DNA of 64,000 nucleotides from assembly GCF_900113615.1 (NCBI RefSeq), contig NZ_FOPZ01000001.1, positions 186,001 to 250,000 on the forward strand, written 5' to 3'. The stretch's first letter is position 1. Every line of letters begins with the position of its first letter. Source of the DNA: Halorubrum aquaticum. Its GTDB lineage: Archaea; Halobacteriota; Halobacteria; Halobacteriales; Haloferacaceae. The translations under genes and the position numbers were made by a program. Shown piece by piece: positions 23,582 to 32,000 of the stretch. Under the pieces are notes generated by a model, which saw only the letters and a list, made by a program, of their open reading frames with translations, ran no database searches and was not told where the DNA came from.

Positions 23582-24276
23582 TGGTCGTCCTCGCGACCAA
23601 GTGCTACGTCGAGGGCGACGCCCGCGACCGCGCGCTCGACGGCATGTACTCGCTCGTCGACAACGACGTCGGCGACCTCGCGGTCGACTGGACGGTCGGC
23701 GTCCGCGACGACGACTTCGTCCAGGTCGACGTGAGCGGTGATGACGCCACGGTCGCCCGCAACGTCCTCGCGGAGACGTGGGGCGAGGTCGTCGCCCACG
23801 ACGAGGGACTCGTCGCCGACGAGACGTACGTCGGCACCCTCGAGTCGTGGGACGCCGAGGGCTTCGTCCTCGACGCGGGCGAGGAGGTGTTCGTCCCGGC
23901 CGACGAGCTGGGCCTCGGCGTCGGGTCCCCCGAACAGGTCGTCGAGCGGTTCGGCCTCGTCCAACACCTCCCGATGACGTTCGTCTACGGCGGCGACCAC
24001 GGCGATACGGACGCCGATCCACACCGGCTCGCCGACGCCGAACGGGACCGCCTCTACGACTGGCAGCGGGGACCGGGTCGGCTGAACGTCAACTCCGCGA
24101 CCCGCGGAGAGGTGCGCGCGACGGTGAACCGGGCGGGCCACGCCCAGGACATCGTCACCGTCGAGCGGCTGGGGCTCTTGGAACAGAGCGTCGTCTGTGC
24201 GGAGGGAACCGACCCGCCGGGCCTGTTGGCCGCGATCGGCTCGTACCTCCCGGCTGAGATGCGCTGTGTCGTCTGA
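23581..24276 (+). CDS. DUF2110 family protein
   Basis: A 231-residue archaeal protein of the DUF2110 family, commonly found beside tfe. Phrases such as GEVVAHDEGLVADETYVGTLESWD and a C-terminal GRLNVNSATRGEVRATVNRAGHAQDI are its conserved core. It is acidic and soluble, with no recognisable catalytic motif. Its ATG shares bases with the tfe stop codon (TGATG), so the two are translationally coupled, suggesting a transcription- or RNA-related role; that is inference. Confidence 0.88.
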   Translation: MVVLATKCYVEGDARDRALDGMYSLVDNDVGDLAVDWTVGVRDDDFVQVDVSGDDATVARNVLAETWGEVVAHDEGLVADETYVGTLESWDAEGFVLDAGEEVFVPADELGLGVGSPEQVVERFGLVQHLPMTFVYGGDHGDTDADPHRLADAERDRLYDWQRGPGRLNVNSATRGEVRATVNRAGHAQDIVTVERLGLLEQSVVCAEGTDPPGLLAAIGSYLPAEMRCVV

Positions 24277-24279
24277 GCC

Positions 24280-25056
24280 GTGAACCGACGCTTCGTCCTC
24301 GCCGTGGCCCTCGTCGCGCTGCTCGCCGCGAGCGCCGGCTGCCTCGACTACGCGACCGGCGGCGGCGAGGTCACGAACGAGACGCTCGACTCCGAACCGC
24401 CGCGCGAGTACGACTTCGACACCGACCGCGACGCCGCCTTCGAGCTCTCGACGGACTCCCGATACACGGTCGTCTACGACCTCTCCGGCCGCGACGAGCT
24501 CCGTCTGTACCGGCAGACCCCGTACGCGGGCGATCAACCCCTCGAGTTCGAGGCGTTCCGGTACCGGTTCCCCGACGGCGAGGTGGTGTCCGGAAGCGAG
24601 TTCCGCGCTCGCGGCGGCGAGATAGAGCGGACGCCCGACGAGACGTGGATCCGCCTCGGCGACGACATGGACGGCGGGAAGGCCGCGTTCTCGGGGGCGG
24701 GCTCACCCCGGCGGTTCACGTCGCTGGCGTACGTCGAGGGCTCCTACGCCGTGACGCTCCCGCCCGGGTTCAGCACGGACTTCCCGATCGTCGGCCACGT
24801 CTCGCCGCGGAGCTACGAGGTCGAGACCGTCGGCGACCGCGACCGGATCGTCTGGGAGGAGGTGACGGGATCGATCGTCGTCCAGGCGTATCGCGAACCC
24901 GACCTCGTCGTCTTCGGCGGGATCCTCGCCGTCGCGACCCTCATCGCGGTCGTGGGGACGCTCCGGTTCAAACGCCAGCTCGAGGAGCTCCGCGAGCGAC
25001 GCCGCGAGATGGGCCTCGACGTGTACGACGACGAGGACGACGACGGGTTCCTCTAG
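24280..25056 (+). CDS. DUF5803 lipoprotein
   Basis: A 258-residue exported protein. The N terminus MNRRFVLAVALVALLAASAGC is a signal peptide ending in a lipobox with C21 for lipid anchoring. A beta-rich extracellular region (about 30-205) follows, then one membrane helix (about 211-232) and a charged coiled cytoplasmic tail (KRQLEELRERRREMG). The GTG at 24280 lies 3 nt after the DUF2110 stop, so it is third in the tfe unit. The haloarchaeal family has no known function. Confidence 0.85.
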   Translation: MNRRFVLAVALVALLAASAGCLDYATGGGEVTNETLDSEPPREYDFDTDRDAAFELSTDSRYTVVYDLSGRDELRLYRQTPYAGDQPLEFEAFRYRFPDGEVVSGSEFRARGGEIERTPDETWIRLGDDMDGGKAAFSGAGSPRRFTSLAYVEGSYAVTLPPGFSTDFPIVGHVSPRSYEVETVGDRDRIVWEEVTGSIVVQAYREPDLVVFGGILAVATLIAVVGTLRFKRQLEELRERRREMGLDVYDDEDDDGFL

Positions 25057-25157
25057 GACGGCGGAGCGGTCCCGCGACTGCTATCGCCCCGTCCCCCGAC
25101 GGCGCCCTCGGGGCGTCCGCCGGCGGCCTTTTTTATCGCCCCCGCGTGGATCCTCGC

Positions 25158-25844
25158 ATGAACGCCGCGATCGTCACCGTCGGGGACGAGCTCCTCGTCG
25201 GGGACACCGAGAACACGAACGCGACCTGGCTCTGCGGTCGGCTCGCGGACCGAGGCGTCCCGGTCCGGCGAGTGACCGTCGTCCCCGACGAGGTCGCGGA
25301 GATCGCCCGGGTCGTCAACGAGTACCACGCGGAGTACGACGCCGTGATCGTCACCGGCGGGCTCGGCCCGACCCACGACGACGTGACGATGGAGGCGGTC
25401 GCGGCCGCCTTCGGACGGGAGGTCGTCGAGAACGAGGAGGCGGCCGCGTGGCTCGAGGAACGGGGATACAGCGCCGACGACCTCGCCGCGGAGACGACGC
25501 ACCTGCCCGCGGACTGTCGGCCGCTCCCCAACGACGAGGGGGTCGCCCCGGGCGCGGTCGTCGAGTCGGCCTACGTGCTGCCGGGCGTCCCCGCGGAGAT
25601 GCGGGCGATGTTCGAGCGGGTCGCGGCGGAGTTCGACGGCGTCCCGTCCCACGCGGTCGTCGTCGCCGTCGACGAGCCCGAGAGCACGCTCATCGGTCGG
25701 TTCGCAGAACTCAGGGAGCGGTTCGACGTGAGCGTCGGGTCGTACCCGGGCGAGAGCGTCAGGGTGAAGATCACCGCGAGCGACGCGGCGGAGGCCGAAC
25801 GGGCCGCCGCGTGGCTGCGGGAACGGGCGGATCTGGTCGAGTGA
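25158..25844 (+). CDS. CinA/MoCF-domain protein (competence/damage-inducible family, N-terminal type)
   Basis: A 228-residue protein consisting of only the molybdopterin-binding-like domain of CinA. It has AAIVTVGDELLVGDTENTNATWL and VIVTGGLGPTHDDVTMEAVAAAFG, and the late YVLPGVPAEMRAMF. CinA proteins have ADP-ribose pyrophosphatase or NMN deamidase activities, the latter in a C-terminal domain missing here. The archaeal one-domain form probably hydrolyses nucleotide sugars or pyrophosphates. A TATA-like run cttttttat about 25 nt upstream fits the ATG at 25158. Confidence 0.88.
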   Translation: MNAAIVTVGDELLVGDTENTNATWLCGRLADRGVPVRRVTVVPDEVAEIARVVNEYHAEYDAVIVTGGLGPTHDDVTMEAVAAAFGREVVENEEAAAWLEERGYSADDLAAETTHLPADCRPLPNDEGVAPGAVVESAYVLPGVPAEMRAMFERVAAEFDGVPSHAVVVAVDEPESTLIGRFAELRERFDVSVGSYPGESVRVKITASDAAEAERAAAWLRERADLVE

Positions 25845-25880
25845 GAGGCGTCGGGAGGAGCCGGCTGCCGGTCGCCGCGG

Positions 25881-25994
25881 TCAGCGCGCGAGGTAGGCGA
25901 CCCACACGGCGGTGACGATCAGGCTGACGGCGAGCACGGCGAGCGCGGTCGCCTCGATCGGGAGCGGCTCGGGCTGGACGGCGGACAGGATCAT
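25881..25994 (-). CDS. 37-residue single-pass membrane protein
   Basis: On the minus strand an ATG at 25994 encodes 37 residues: about 13 polar residues, a hydrophobic helix (ATALAVLAVSLIVTAVWVAYL), then Ala-Arg and stop. A TATA-like ATTTAAGC on the same strand is centred near 26021, exactly 27 nt upstream, which argues for a real leaderless gene in this short divergent gap. It is convergent with the CinA-like gene and divergent from the NAD-kinase-like gene. Function unknown. Confidence 0.6.
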   Translation of the reverse strand: MILSAVQPEPLPIEATALAVLAVSLIVTAVWVAYLAR

Positions 25995-26102
25995 GTCCGG
26001 AGGTTGTCCGGGTCCCGGCTTAAATGTTGATCTTCGCCGACGGACCGCTCCGCGTTCGAATCGTCCGCGATCCGTTAAGTGGCCGCCGCCGCAACGTCGG
26101 GT

Positions 26103-27206
26103 ATGCACGTCGGCGTCGTGATGAACCCGATCGCCGGGATGGGCGGTCGCGTGGGGCTGAAGGGGACCGACGGGAAGATCGCGGAGGCGCGCGAGCGCGG
26201 CGCGGAGCCGCGCGCTCCCGACCGGGCGAAGCGGGCGATGGATCGGCTCGCCGCGGTCGCGCCCGAGACGGCCGTCTCGACGGCGGTTGACCCGATGGGC
26301 GAGCGGATCGTCCGCGAGGCCGGCTTCGAGCCGGTCCGGGTCGTCGATCCGTTCGAGAGCGGAGAGCGGCGAGGGACCGACGACGCCCCCGCCGAGACGA
26401 CCGCCGAGCACACCCGCCGCGCGGTGGAGGCCTTTCTGGAGGCGGGCGTCGACCTCGTGTTGTTCGTCGGCGGCGACGGTACCGCGGCGGACGTGGCGAC
26501 GGCCCTGGAGGGCACGGACACGCCGATGCTCGGCGTTCCCGCGGGCGTGAAGGTGTACTCGTCGGTGTTCGCGGTCTCCCCGGAGGACGCCGCGGAGGTG
26601 GCGGCGACCTTCTCGCGGACCGAGCGCCGCGAGGTGATGGACATCGACGAGGACGCCTATCGGGAGGGGGAGGTCCACCCGGAGCTTCGCGGGGTCGCCC
26701 ACGTCCCCGTCGCCGAGGACCTCCAGTCGTCGAAACAGACCGCGAGCGGCACCGTCGAGTCGCTCGCCGAGGGGGTCGCCGACGACATCCGGGAGCGCGA
26801 GGGAGATGGGGTCACCTACGTCCTCGGCCCGGGGTCGACGGTGGGTGCGATCAAGGCCGAGCTCGGCTTCTCGCCCTCCCCGATCGGCGTCGATGTCTGG
26901 CGCGACGGCGAGGTGGTTGCCTTGGACGCGACGGAGTCGGAGATCCTCGCGGAACTCGGCGAGGAGAACGCCATCGTCGTCTCGCCGATCGGCGGACAGG
27001 GGTTCGTCTTCGGGCGGGGGAACCCGCAGCTCTCGCCGGCGGTGATCCGCGAGTGTGACGTGACGATCGTCGCGTCCCGCGCGAAGCTCGACGACGTGCG
27101 GGCCCTGCGGGTGGACACGGACGACCCCGAGCTCGACGCCGAGCTGGCGGGCTGGGTGCGCGTCCGCGTCGGGAAGTTCGAGACGCGGATGATGAAGATC
27201 GTGTGA
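26103..27206 (+). CDS. ATP-NAD kinase family protein (COG3199/AcoX-like)
   Basis: A 367-residue protein with the diacylglycerol/NAD kinase-like nucleotide site LVLFVGGDGTAADVATAL and GVPAGVKVYSSVFAVSP. The AcoX-like second half has TYVLGPGSTVGAIKAELGF and AIVVSPIGGQGFVFGRGNPQLSP. Proteins of this group resemble NAD kinases but lack proven activity in most cases; a sugar or nucleotide phosphorylation role is likely. A TATA-like gttaag is 27 nt upstream of the ATG at 26103. Confidence 0.85.
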   Translation: MHVGVVMNPIAGMGGRVGLKGTDGKIAEARERGAEPRAPDRAKRAMDRLAAVAPETAVSTAVDPMGERIVREAGFEPVRVVDPFESGERRGTDDAPAETTAEHTRRAVEAFLEAGVDLVLFVGGDGTAADVATALEGTDTPMLGVPAGVKVYSSVFAVSPEDAAEVAATFSRTERREVMDIDEDAYREGEVHPELRGVAHVPVAEDLQSSKQTASGTVESLAEGVADDIREREGDGVTYVLGPGSTVGAIKAELGFSPSPIGVDVWRDGEVVALDATESEILAELGEENAIVVSPIGGQGFVFGRGNPQLSPAVIRECDVTIVASRAKLDDVRALRVDTDDPELDAELAGWVRVRVGKFETRMMKIV

Positions 27207-27238
27207 CCGGGTCCCCCGGCGAGGGATCCGTCGGCGAG

Positions 27239-28147
27239 CTAGTCGTCGAAGCCGTGAATGCCCGCGGTGGTCACCTCGACGCCGTCGTCGGTGATCAACA
27301 GGGTGTGTTCCGCCTGGCTCACGAGAGCGTCGTCGGCCTCCTTTAACACGGGATACCCCTTGATCACGTTCGCCTGCTTCAGGCGGCGAAGCGCCATGCC
27401 GGCGCGGTCGTCGGGGAGCCACCGGGCGGCGAAGGGGAGGTCGTCGAACTCCCGGATCTCCTCGAGCACCTGTCTCGCCCGGCGGTCCCGGACGCTCTTG
27501 TCCCGTTCGAGCTCGAAGATCTCCTCGTCGGTGCCCTCCCCGACCTTGCCGCGGCCGTCGGTCGCGAACGGCTCGATGGCGACCGCCTGCCCCGGCTGTA
27601 ATTCGACGGAGCGGTCGACCCCGCGGTTCGGGACGTTCGGGCCGGTGTGGGCGTCGTACCGCTCGACGCCGTGGCCGGAGAGGTTGAGCACCGGCGTGTA
27701 GCCGTACCCGCGGATCACGTCCTCGATCGCCTTCCCGACGACGCCGACCTCGACGCCCGGTCCCGCCTCGTCGATCGCGGCCTCGAGGGCCATCTCGGCC
27801 GCCTCCACGAGCTCGACGCTGCCGGTGTGGTCGACGGTGACCGCGGCGTCGGCGATGTAGCCGTCGACGTGGACGCCGACGTCGAGACACACCATCTCCT
27901 CGCCGAACTCCGTCTCGTCGTCGCGGGACGGCGTCGCGTGGGAGGCCTCGGCGTCGACGCTGAGGTTGACCGGAAACGCCAGCCCGGCGCCCGACTCGCG
28001 GACGAAGTCCTCAACCCACTCGGCGACCTCGAGTTGACTCCGGCCCGGTTCGACCATCGATCTGGCCTCGTTCATCGCCTCGACCAGCACCGCGCCGGCC
28101 TCCCGATAGCTCTCGACCGCGTCGTCGTCGAGGGGTCCGTGACTCAT
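27239..28147 (-). CDS. map: Methionine aminopeptidase, type II
   Basis: A 302-residue metallo-aminopeptidase that removes initiator methionine. The five metal ligands of the family are seen in MVCLDVGVHVDGYIADAAVTVD (two Asp), LSGHGVERYDAHTG (His), AIEPFATDG (Glu) and SQAEHTLLI (Glu). The long insert before the last Glu is typical of type II. The ATG at 28147 (MSHGPLDDDAVE) is chosen over one nine codons upstream as it begins the usual haloarchaeal N terminus. Convergent with the NAD-kinase-like gene. Confidence 0.94.
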   Translation of the reverse strand: MSHGPLDDDAVESYREAGAVLVEAMNEARSMVEPGRSQLEVAEWVEDFVRESGAGLAFPVNLSVDAEASHATPSRDDETEFGEEMVCLDVGVHVDGYIADAAVTVDHTGSVELVEAAEMALEAAIDEAGPGVEVGVVGKAIEDVIRGYGYTPVLNLSGHGVERYDAHTGPNVPNRGVDRSVELQPGQAVAIEPFATDGRGKVGEGTDEEIFELERDKSVRDRRARQVLEEIREFDDLPFAARWLPDDRAGMALRRLKQANVIKGYPVLKEADDALVSQAEHTLLITDDGVEVTTAGIHGFDD

Positions 28148-28222
28148 GTCCTCGGGTTCGTCGAGGGGCCGCAAAGAGGTTGCGGGAGCGGATCGGTCAC
28201 CGAAGGGGCGCTCGCACCCGAC

Positions 28223-30274
28223 TCACGCGCGGTTCCCCGCCGGGAACCACATGGAGACGCGGGTTCCGGTTGGTTCGCGGGTCTCGATCGCCAGCTCGCC
28301 GCCGGATCCCGTGACGATCCAGTGGACGAGCCAGAGCCCGAGGCCGCTCGCGTGCTCGAGTGGCGTCTCGCGTCCCTCCGAGAACACGGTCCGCTCGACC
28401 GGCGGAATGCCCGGGCCGTCGTCGGCGATCTCGACGCGATAGCCGTCGCGGTCGACCGCGACGCGTACCTCGATGTTCGCGACGGACCCGTCGTGGTGGA
28501 CGACCGCGTTCTCCAGGACGTTCCGCACCGCGGACTCGAGGAGCTCGTCGGCCGAGACCACCGCCTCCTCAGGTGCCGAGAGCGACACCGACGCGTCGGG
28601 GAACGCCGCCTCCAGCGAGTCGCACAGCCGCGGGAGCAGCGACGCGAGGTCGATCTCCGCCCGGTCGAAATCGTCGTGGAGCGCCACGTCGATCTCGCGG
28701 GCCTGATCGCTGAGGTGCGTCAGCGTCTCCACCTTCCGGTCGATCACGTCGAGGTGCTCGCGTCCCTCCCCGTCGACGTGGTCTCGAAGGAGGTCCGCGT
28801 ACCCGCCGATCACGTTCGCGTCGTTCTTCAGGTCGTGTCTGAGCACGCGGTTGAGAACCTGGAGCCGCTGTTCGTGTCTTCGCCCCTCGGTCACGTCGGT
28901 CGCGGTGATGACCACCTCGTCCGCGGCGTTCTCGAAGAGCGGCTCGATGGTCGTCTCGAAGGTGCGCCAGTCGCCGTTCTCGCGAGCGATCCGATGTTCG
29001 AACACCTGCGGTTCGCCGGTCTCCAGTGCGGCCTCGAAGCGACGTTGACACTCCTCGCGGTCCTCCGGATGGATCAGGTCGAGAACCGGCCGCCCCTCGA
29101 CCGCGGCGGCGTCGTGGCCGAGGAGCCGGTCGACGGAGGGGCTCACGTACCGGAGCAGGCCGTCGGTACCACACACGGCGATGACGTTCGGCGACTTCTC
29201 GATGAGCGCCCGGTATCGACGCTGGAGCGTCTCGCGTTCGGTGACGTCACGGAACAGGAGGACGCTCCCGCCGCGTTCGTCCCCAGATCCGGCCGTGGAG
29301 AGCGCGTGTTCGGTGACGGTGAGGAATCGGGGTCCGTTCTCGGTCTCGATGGTCACCTGCCCGGTCTCTCCGGTTCCGCCGTTCCGCACGGCGTCGACGA
29401 CCGTCGGCGCGTTCGAGAACGCCGCCTCGACCGGCCGCCCGAACTCGAGGGAGTCGAACAGCCCCCGTGACCGGTCGTTCGCGTCGACGACCCGGTCGTC
29501 GCCGTCGAGGACGACGACCCCGTCGGAGAGGTTCGTGAACACCGCCTTCCGGGCGACCGGCGAGAGGTCGAGCAGCCGGTACCGGAACACCACCCAGGCG
29601 ACGATCCCGGCCGTCACGGAGAACGAGATCGGCGTGAGATCGACGAACTCCGGCCCCAGAGACGTCCACGCGCCGATGACGCCGACGGCCATCGGAACCG
29701 TGCCGGCGGCGAACAGGAGTCCGGCCTGCCGCCGGAAGATGCCGGTCCGGTCGACCACGGCGTACCCGAGCACGAGGAAGGCGATCAGGTTCACGACGTA
29801 CGTGTACGCCGTGAACGCCAGAAGCGCGAGCGTGGGAGAATAGGTAACCGCGAGATAGCCGCCGTCGGCGATCGTGATCGAGGGGTATCGATAGAACAGG
29901 GGAACGGCACCGAGGAACCACACCGCGACGACGACCGACGCGGGGACCAGACAGATCGCCGACAGCCGTCGGGGGCGGAACCACTCCACTCGCCCGATGT
30001 ACGCCAACACGAACGCCGGCCACGCGGCCGCCAGCGTTCCGATGCCGAGCCAGACGAACCGATTCCAGAACAGCATCGCGGGGAGGGTGGTCGCCGACAG
30101 CTGGACCGCGTACGCCGTGGCCCACACCCCGGCGCCGACGGTGACGCCGAGGAACGACCGGACGAGCCACTTCGACCCGCGGAACCGGCGGACGAACGCG
30201 TAGGCCGCGAAGACGAACGACGCCGACCCGGCCACGAGGAGCGGGACCGTGTACGGCGTCGTCTGCCAGACCAT
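28223..30274 (-). CDS. 7TM-PAS-PAS sensor histidine kinase
   Basis: A 683-residue membrane kinase. Seven hydrophobic segments fill residues 8-232 (N-terminal 7TM sensing module of archaeal histidine kinases). Two PAS domains follow, at about 248-345 and 355-465. The phosphoacceptor is H480 in LNRVLRHDLKNDANVIGGY. The HATPase domain shows LENAVVHHD, ADDGPGIPP and ASGLGLWLVHWIV. The signal is unknown. No response regulator is adjacent, as common in haloarchaea. A TATA-like element (gataaaaat near 30300) supports the ATG at 30274. Confidence 0.9.
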   Translation of the reverse strand: MVWQTTPYTVPLLVAGSASFVFAAYAFVRRFRGSKWLVRSFLGVTVGAGVWATAYAVQLSATTLPAMLFWNRFVWLGIGTLAAAWPAFVLAYIGRVEWFRPRRLSAICLVPASVVVAVWFLGAVPLFYRYPSITIADGGYLAVTYSPTLALLAFTAYTYVVNLIAFLVLGYAVVDRTGIFRRQAGLLFAAGTVPMAVGVIGAWTSLGPEFVDLTPISFSVTAGIVAWVVFRYRLLDLSPVARKAVFTNLSDGVVVLDGDDRVVDANDRSRGLFDSLEFGRPVEAAFSNAPTVVDAVRNGGTGETGQVTIETENGPRFLTVTEHALSTAGSGDERGGSVLLFRDVTERETLQRRYRALIEKSPNVIAVCGTDGLLRYVSPSVDRLLGHDAAAVEGRPVLDLIHPEDREECQRRFEAALETGEPQVFEHRIARENGDWRTFETTIEPLFENAADEVVITATDVTEGRRHEQRLQVLNRVLRHDLKNDANVIGGYADLLRDHVDGEGREHLDVIDRKVETLTHLSDQAREIDVALHDDFDRAEIDLASLLPRLCDSLEAAFPDASVSLSAPEEAVVSADELLESAVRNVLENAVVHHDGSVANIEVRVAVDRDGYRVEIADDGPGIPPVERTVFSEGRETPLEHASGLGLWLVHWIVTGSGGELAIETREPTGTRVSMWFPAGNRA

Positions 30275-30395
30275 CGATACCGGAGGGATGCGAGTCGGCG
30301 ATAAAAATCGAACGGAGAACGCGAACGCTTCGGTCCGCTCTTCCGGTTCGGTGATCGATCGGTGCCGATAAGCGGGTTCCGGATCGACGGACCGT

Positions 30396-30863
30396 ATGCT
30401 CGACTCCGGCGAAGACGCGCCGACGTTCACCCTCGAGAACCAGCACGGCGAGCCGGTCTCGCTCGGCGACACCGACGCGTCGTACACGGTCGTCTACTTC
30501 TACCCGCGCGCGGACACCCCGGGCTGTACGACCGAGGCGTGCGGCTTCCGCGACGAGTGGGACGCCTTCGAGGCGGCCGGCGTCGCGGTGCTCGGGATCA
30601 GCGACGACCCCGTCGAGGACCTCGCCGACTTCGCGGCGAAACACGACCTGCCCTTCGAACTCCTCTCGGACCCCGACGGCGAGGTCGCGAGCGCGTACGA
30701 CTCCTACGGTGAAAAGGATATGTTCGGAAACGTCTTCGACGGCGTGTTCCGGAACACGTACGTCGTCGACGCCGAGGGGACGATCGCGCTCGCGTACGAG
30801 GGGGTCTCCCCGGAGGGTCACGCCGACCGGATCCTCGAGGACGTCGCGGCGCTCGGGGAGTGA
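30396..30863 (+). CDS. bcp: Peroxiredoxin, BCP/PrxQ type
   Basis: A 155-residue thiol peroxidase reducing hydrogen peroxide and organic hydroperoxides in the cytoplasm. The active site PRADTPGCTTEACGFRDEW holds the peroxidatic C44 and resolving C49 five residues later, the atypical two-cysteine PrxQ pattern. Length is typical. A TATA-like gataag is about 27 nt before the ATG. It is divergent from the 7TM kinase and convergent with the DMT transporter. Confidence 0.93.
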   Translation: MLDSGEDAPTFTLENQHGEPVSLGDTDASYTVVYFYPRADTPGCTTEACGFRDEWDAFEAAGVAVLGISDDPVEDLADFAAKHDLPFELLSDPDGEVASAYDSYGEKDMFGNVFDGVFRNTYVVDAEGTIALAYEGVSPEGHADRILEDVAALGE

Positions 30864-30908
30864 GACCGTCGAGACGCCCGGGTCGTCCGGACGGGTCCCG
30901 CGTCCCGC

Positions 30909-31835
30909 TCAGAAGAACCCGCCGGCTCGCGAGACGAGCTTCGGCACCTCCTCCGCTATCGCGTGGCGTTTGACCAGCACGAAGCCGCCGAGGACCACGA
31001 CGAATCCGGCGACGGTCGTCGCCGTCACCGGCTCCGCGAGGAGGACGGCACCGGCGACCGTCGCGACCACGGGGACGACGTAGGAGACGAGGTTGATCTC
31101 GAACGCGCCGAGCCGGTCGAGAAGCGTGAAGTAGATCGTGTAGGCGACCGCCGAGGACAACACGCCGAGGAAGCCCAACGCGACGAGCGCCGGGAGTTCG
31201 GTCGCTGGGAGCCGCTGTCCCTCGCCGAGACCGAGGCTGAACCCGTGCATCAGGAGGCCGCCGAACAGCATCGCCCAGGCGGTGAGCGCGACGCTCGAGA
31301 ACGTCGTCTCCACGACGCGGAGCCCGACGCTGCTGAACGAGACGGAGACCACGCCGACGAAGATGAGCGCGACCCCGATCGTCACCCCGCCGGCCAGGTT
31401 CGCGGGGTCCGGCTGGGCGACGAGGCCGACGCCGACGAACGCGAGCACGACGCCGAGGCTTCCCCGCGCGTCGAGGCTCGACTCGCCGATCCACACCGCC
31501 GCGACGGCCGCGGTGACGATGGGGACGAGGCTGTAGGTGATCGAGGCGATCCCGCTCGTCGTGTACTGCTGGCCCGTGAAGAGCAGCGAGTTGTTGACGG
31601 CCACGTTGAACCCGCCGCTGAGCCCGATCGCGGCGAGGTCGCCGCGGGTCCGCGGGAGCGGGTTCGACTCGGTCAGGAGGACGTACGTGACGAGGACCAA
31701 CGCGGCGATGTCGAAGCGGTAGGCCGCGTACAACACGGGCGGGTAGTACGCCAGCCCGACCTCGATGGCGACGAACGAGCCGCCCCACAGGCTGGCGAGG
31801 AGGAAGAACAGGAGGACGTCGCGATACCTGGACAC
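30909..31835 (-). CDS. EamA/DMT-family transporter
   Basis: A 308-residue drug/metabolite-transporter-type protein with ten predicted helices in two EamA repeats (about 5-135 and 150-290). Family phrases are LLFFLLASLWGGSFVAIEVGLAYYPP, SITYSLVPIVTAAVAAVWIGE and FEINLVSYVVPVVATVAGAVLLAEPVTATTVAGF. The substrate is unknown; amino acids or metabolites are typical. A TATA-like gatatac on the minus strand near 31861 supports the ATG at 31835. Confidence 0.9.
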   Translation of the reverse strand: MSRYRDVLLFFLLASLWGGSFVAIEVGLAYYPPVLYAAYRFDIAALVLVTYVLLTESNPLPRTRGDLAAIGLSGGFNVAVNNSLLFTGQQYTTSGIASITYSLVPIVTAAVAAVWIGESSLDARGSLGVVLAFVGVGLVAQPDPANLAGGVTIGVALIFVGVVSVSFSSVGLRVVETTFSSVALTAWAMLFGGLLMHGFSLGLGEGQRLPATELPALVALGFLGVLSSAVAYTIYFTLLDRLGAFEINLVSYVVPVVATVAGAVLLAEPVTATTVAGFVVVLGGFVLVKRHAIAEEVPKLVSRAGGFF

Positions 31836-32000
31836 GACGATGCGGACGGCGTCCTCCCGTATATCGGTGTCCGTTCCGGTCAGCGAGCGGGGGAATCGAC
31901 GCCATAGCGATCTCCGGCGGACCGGTCAAACGGCGGCCGAACGGACACGAACGATCCGGTTTACGGGGGTATTTACACCCATCGACCGTGAGCGTGAGTC

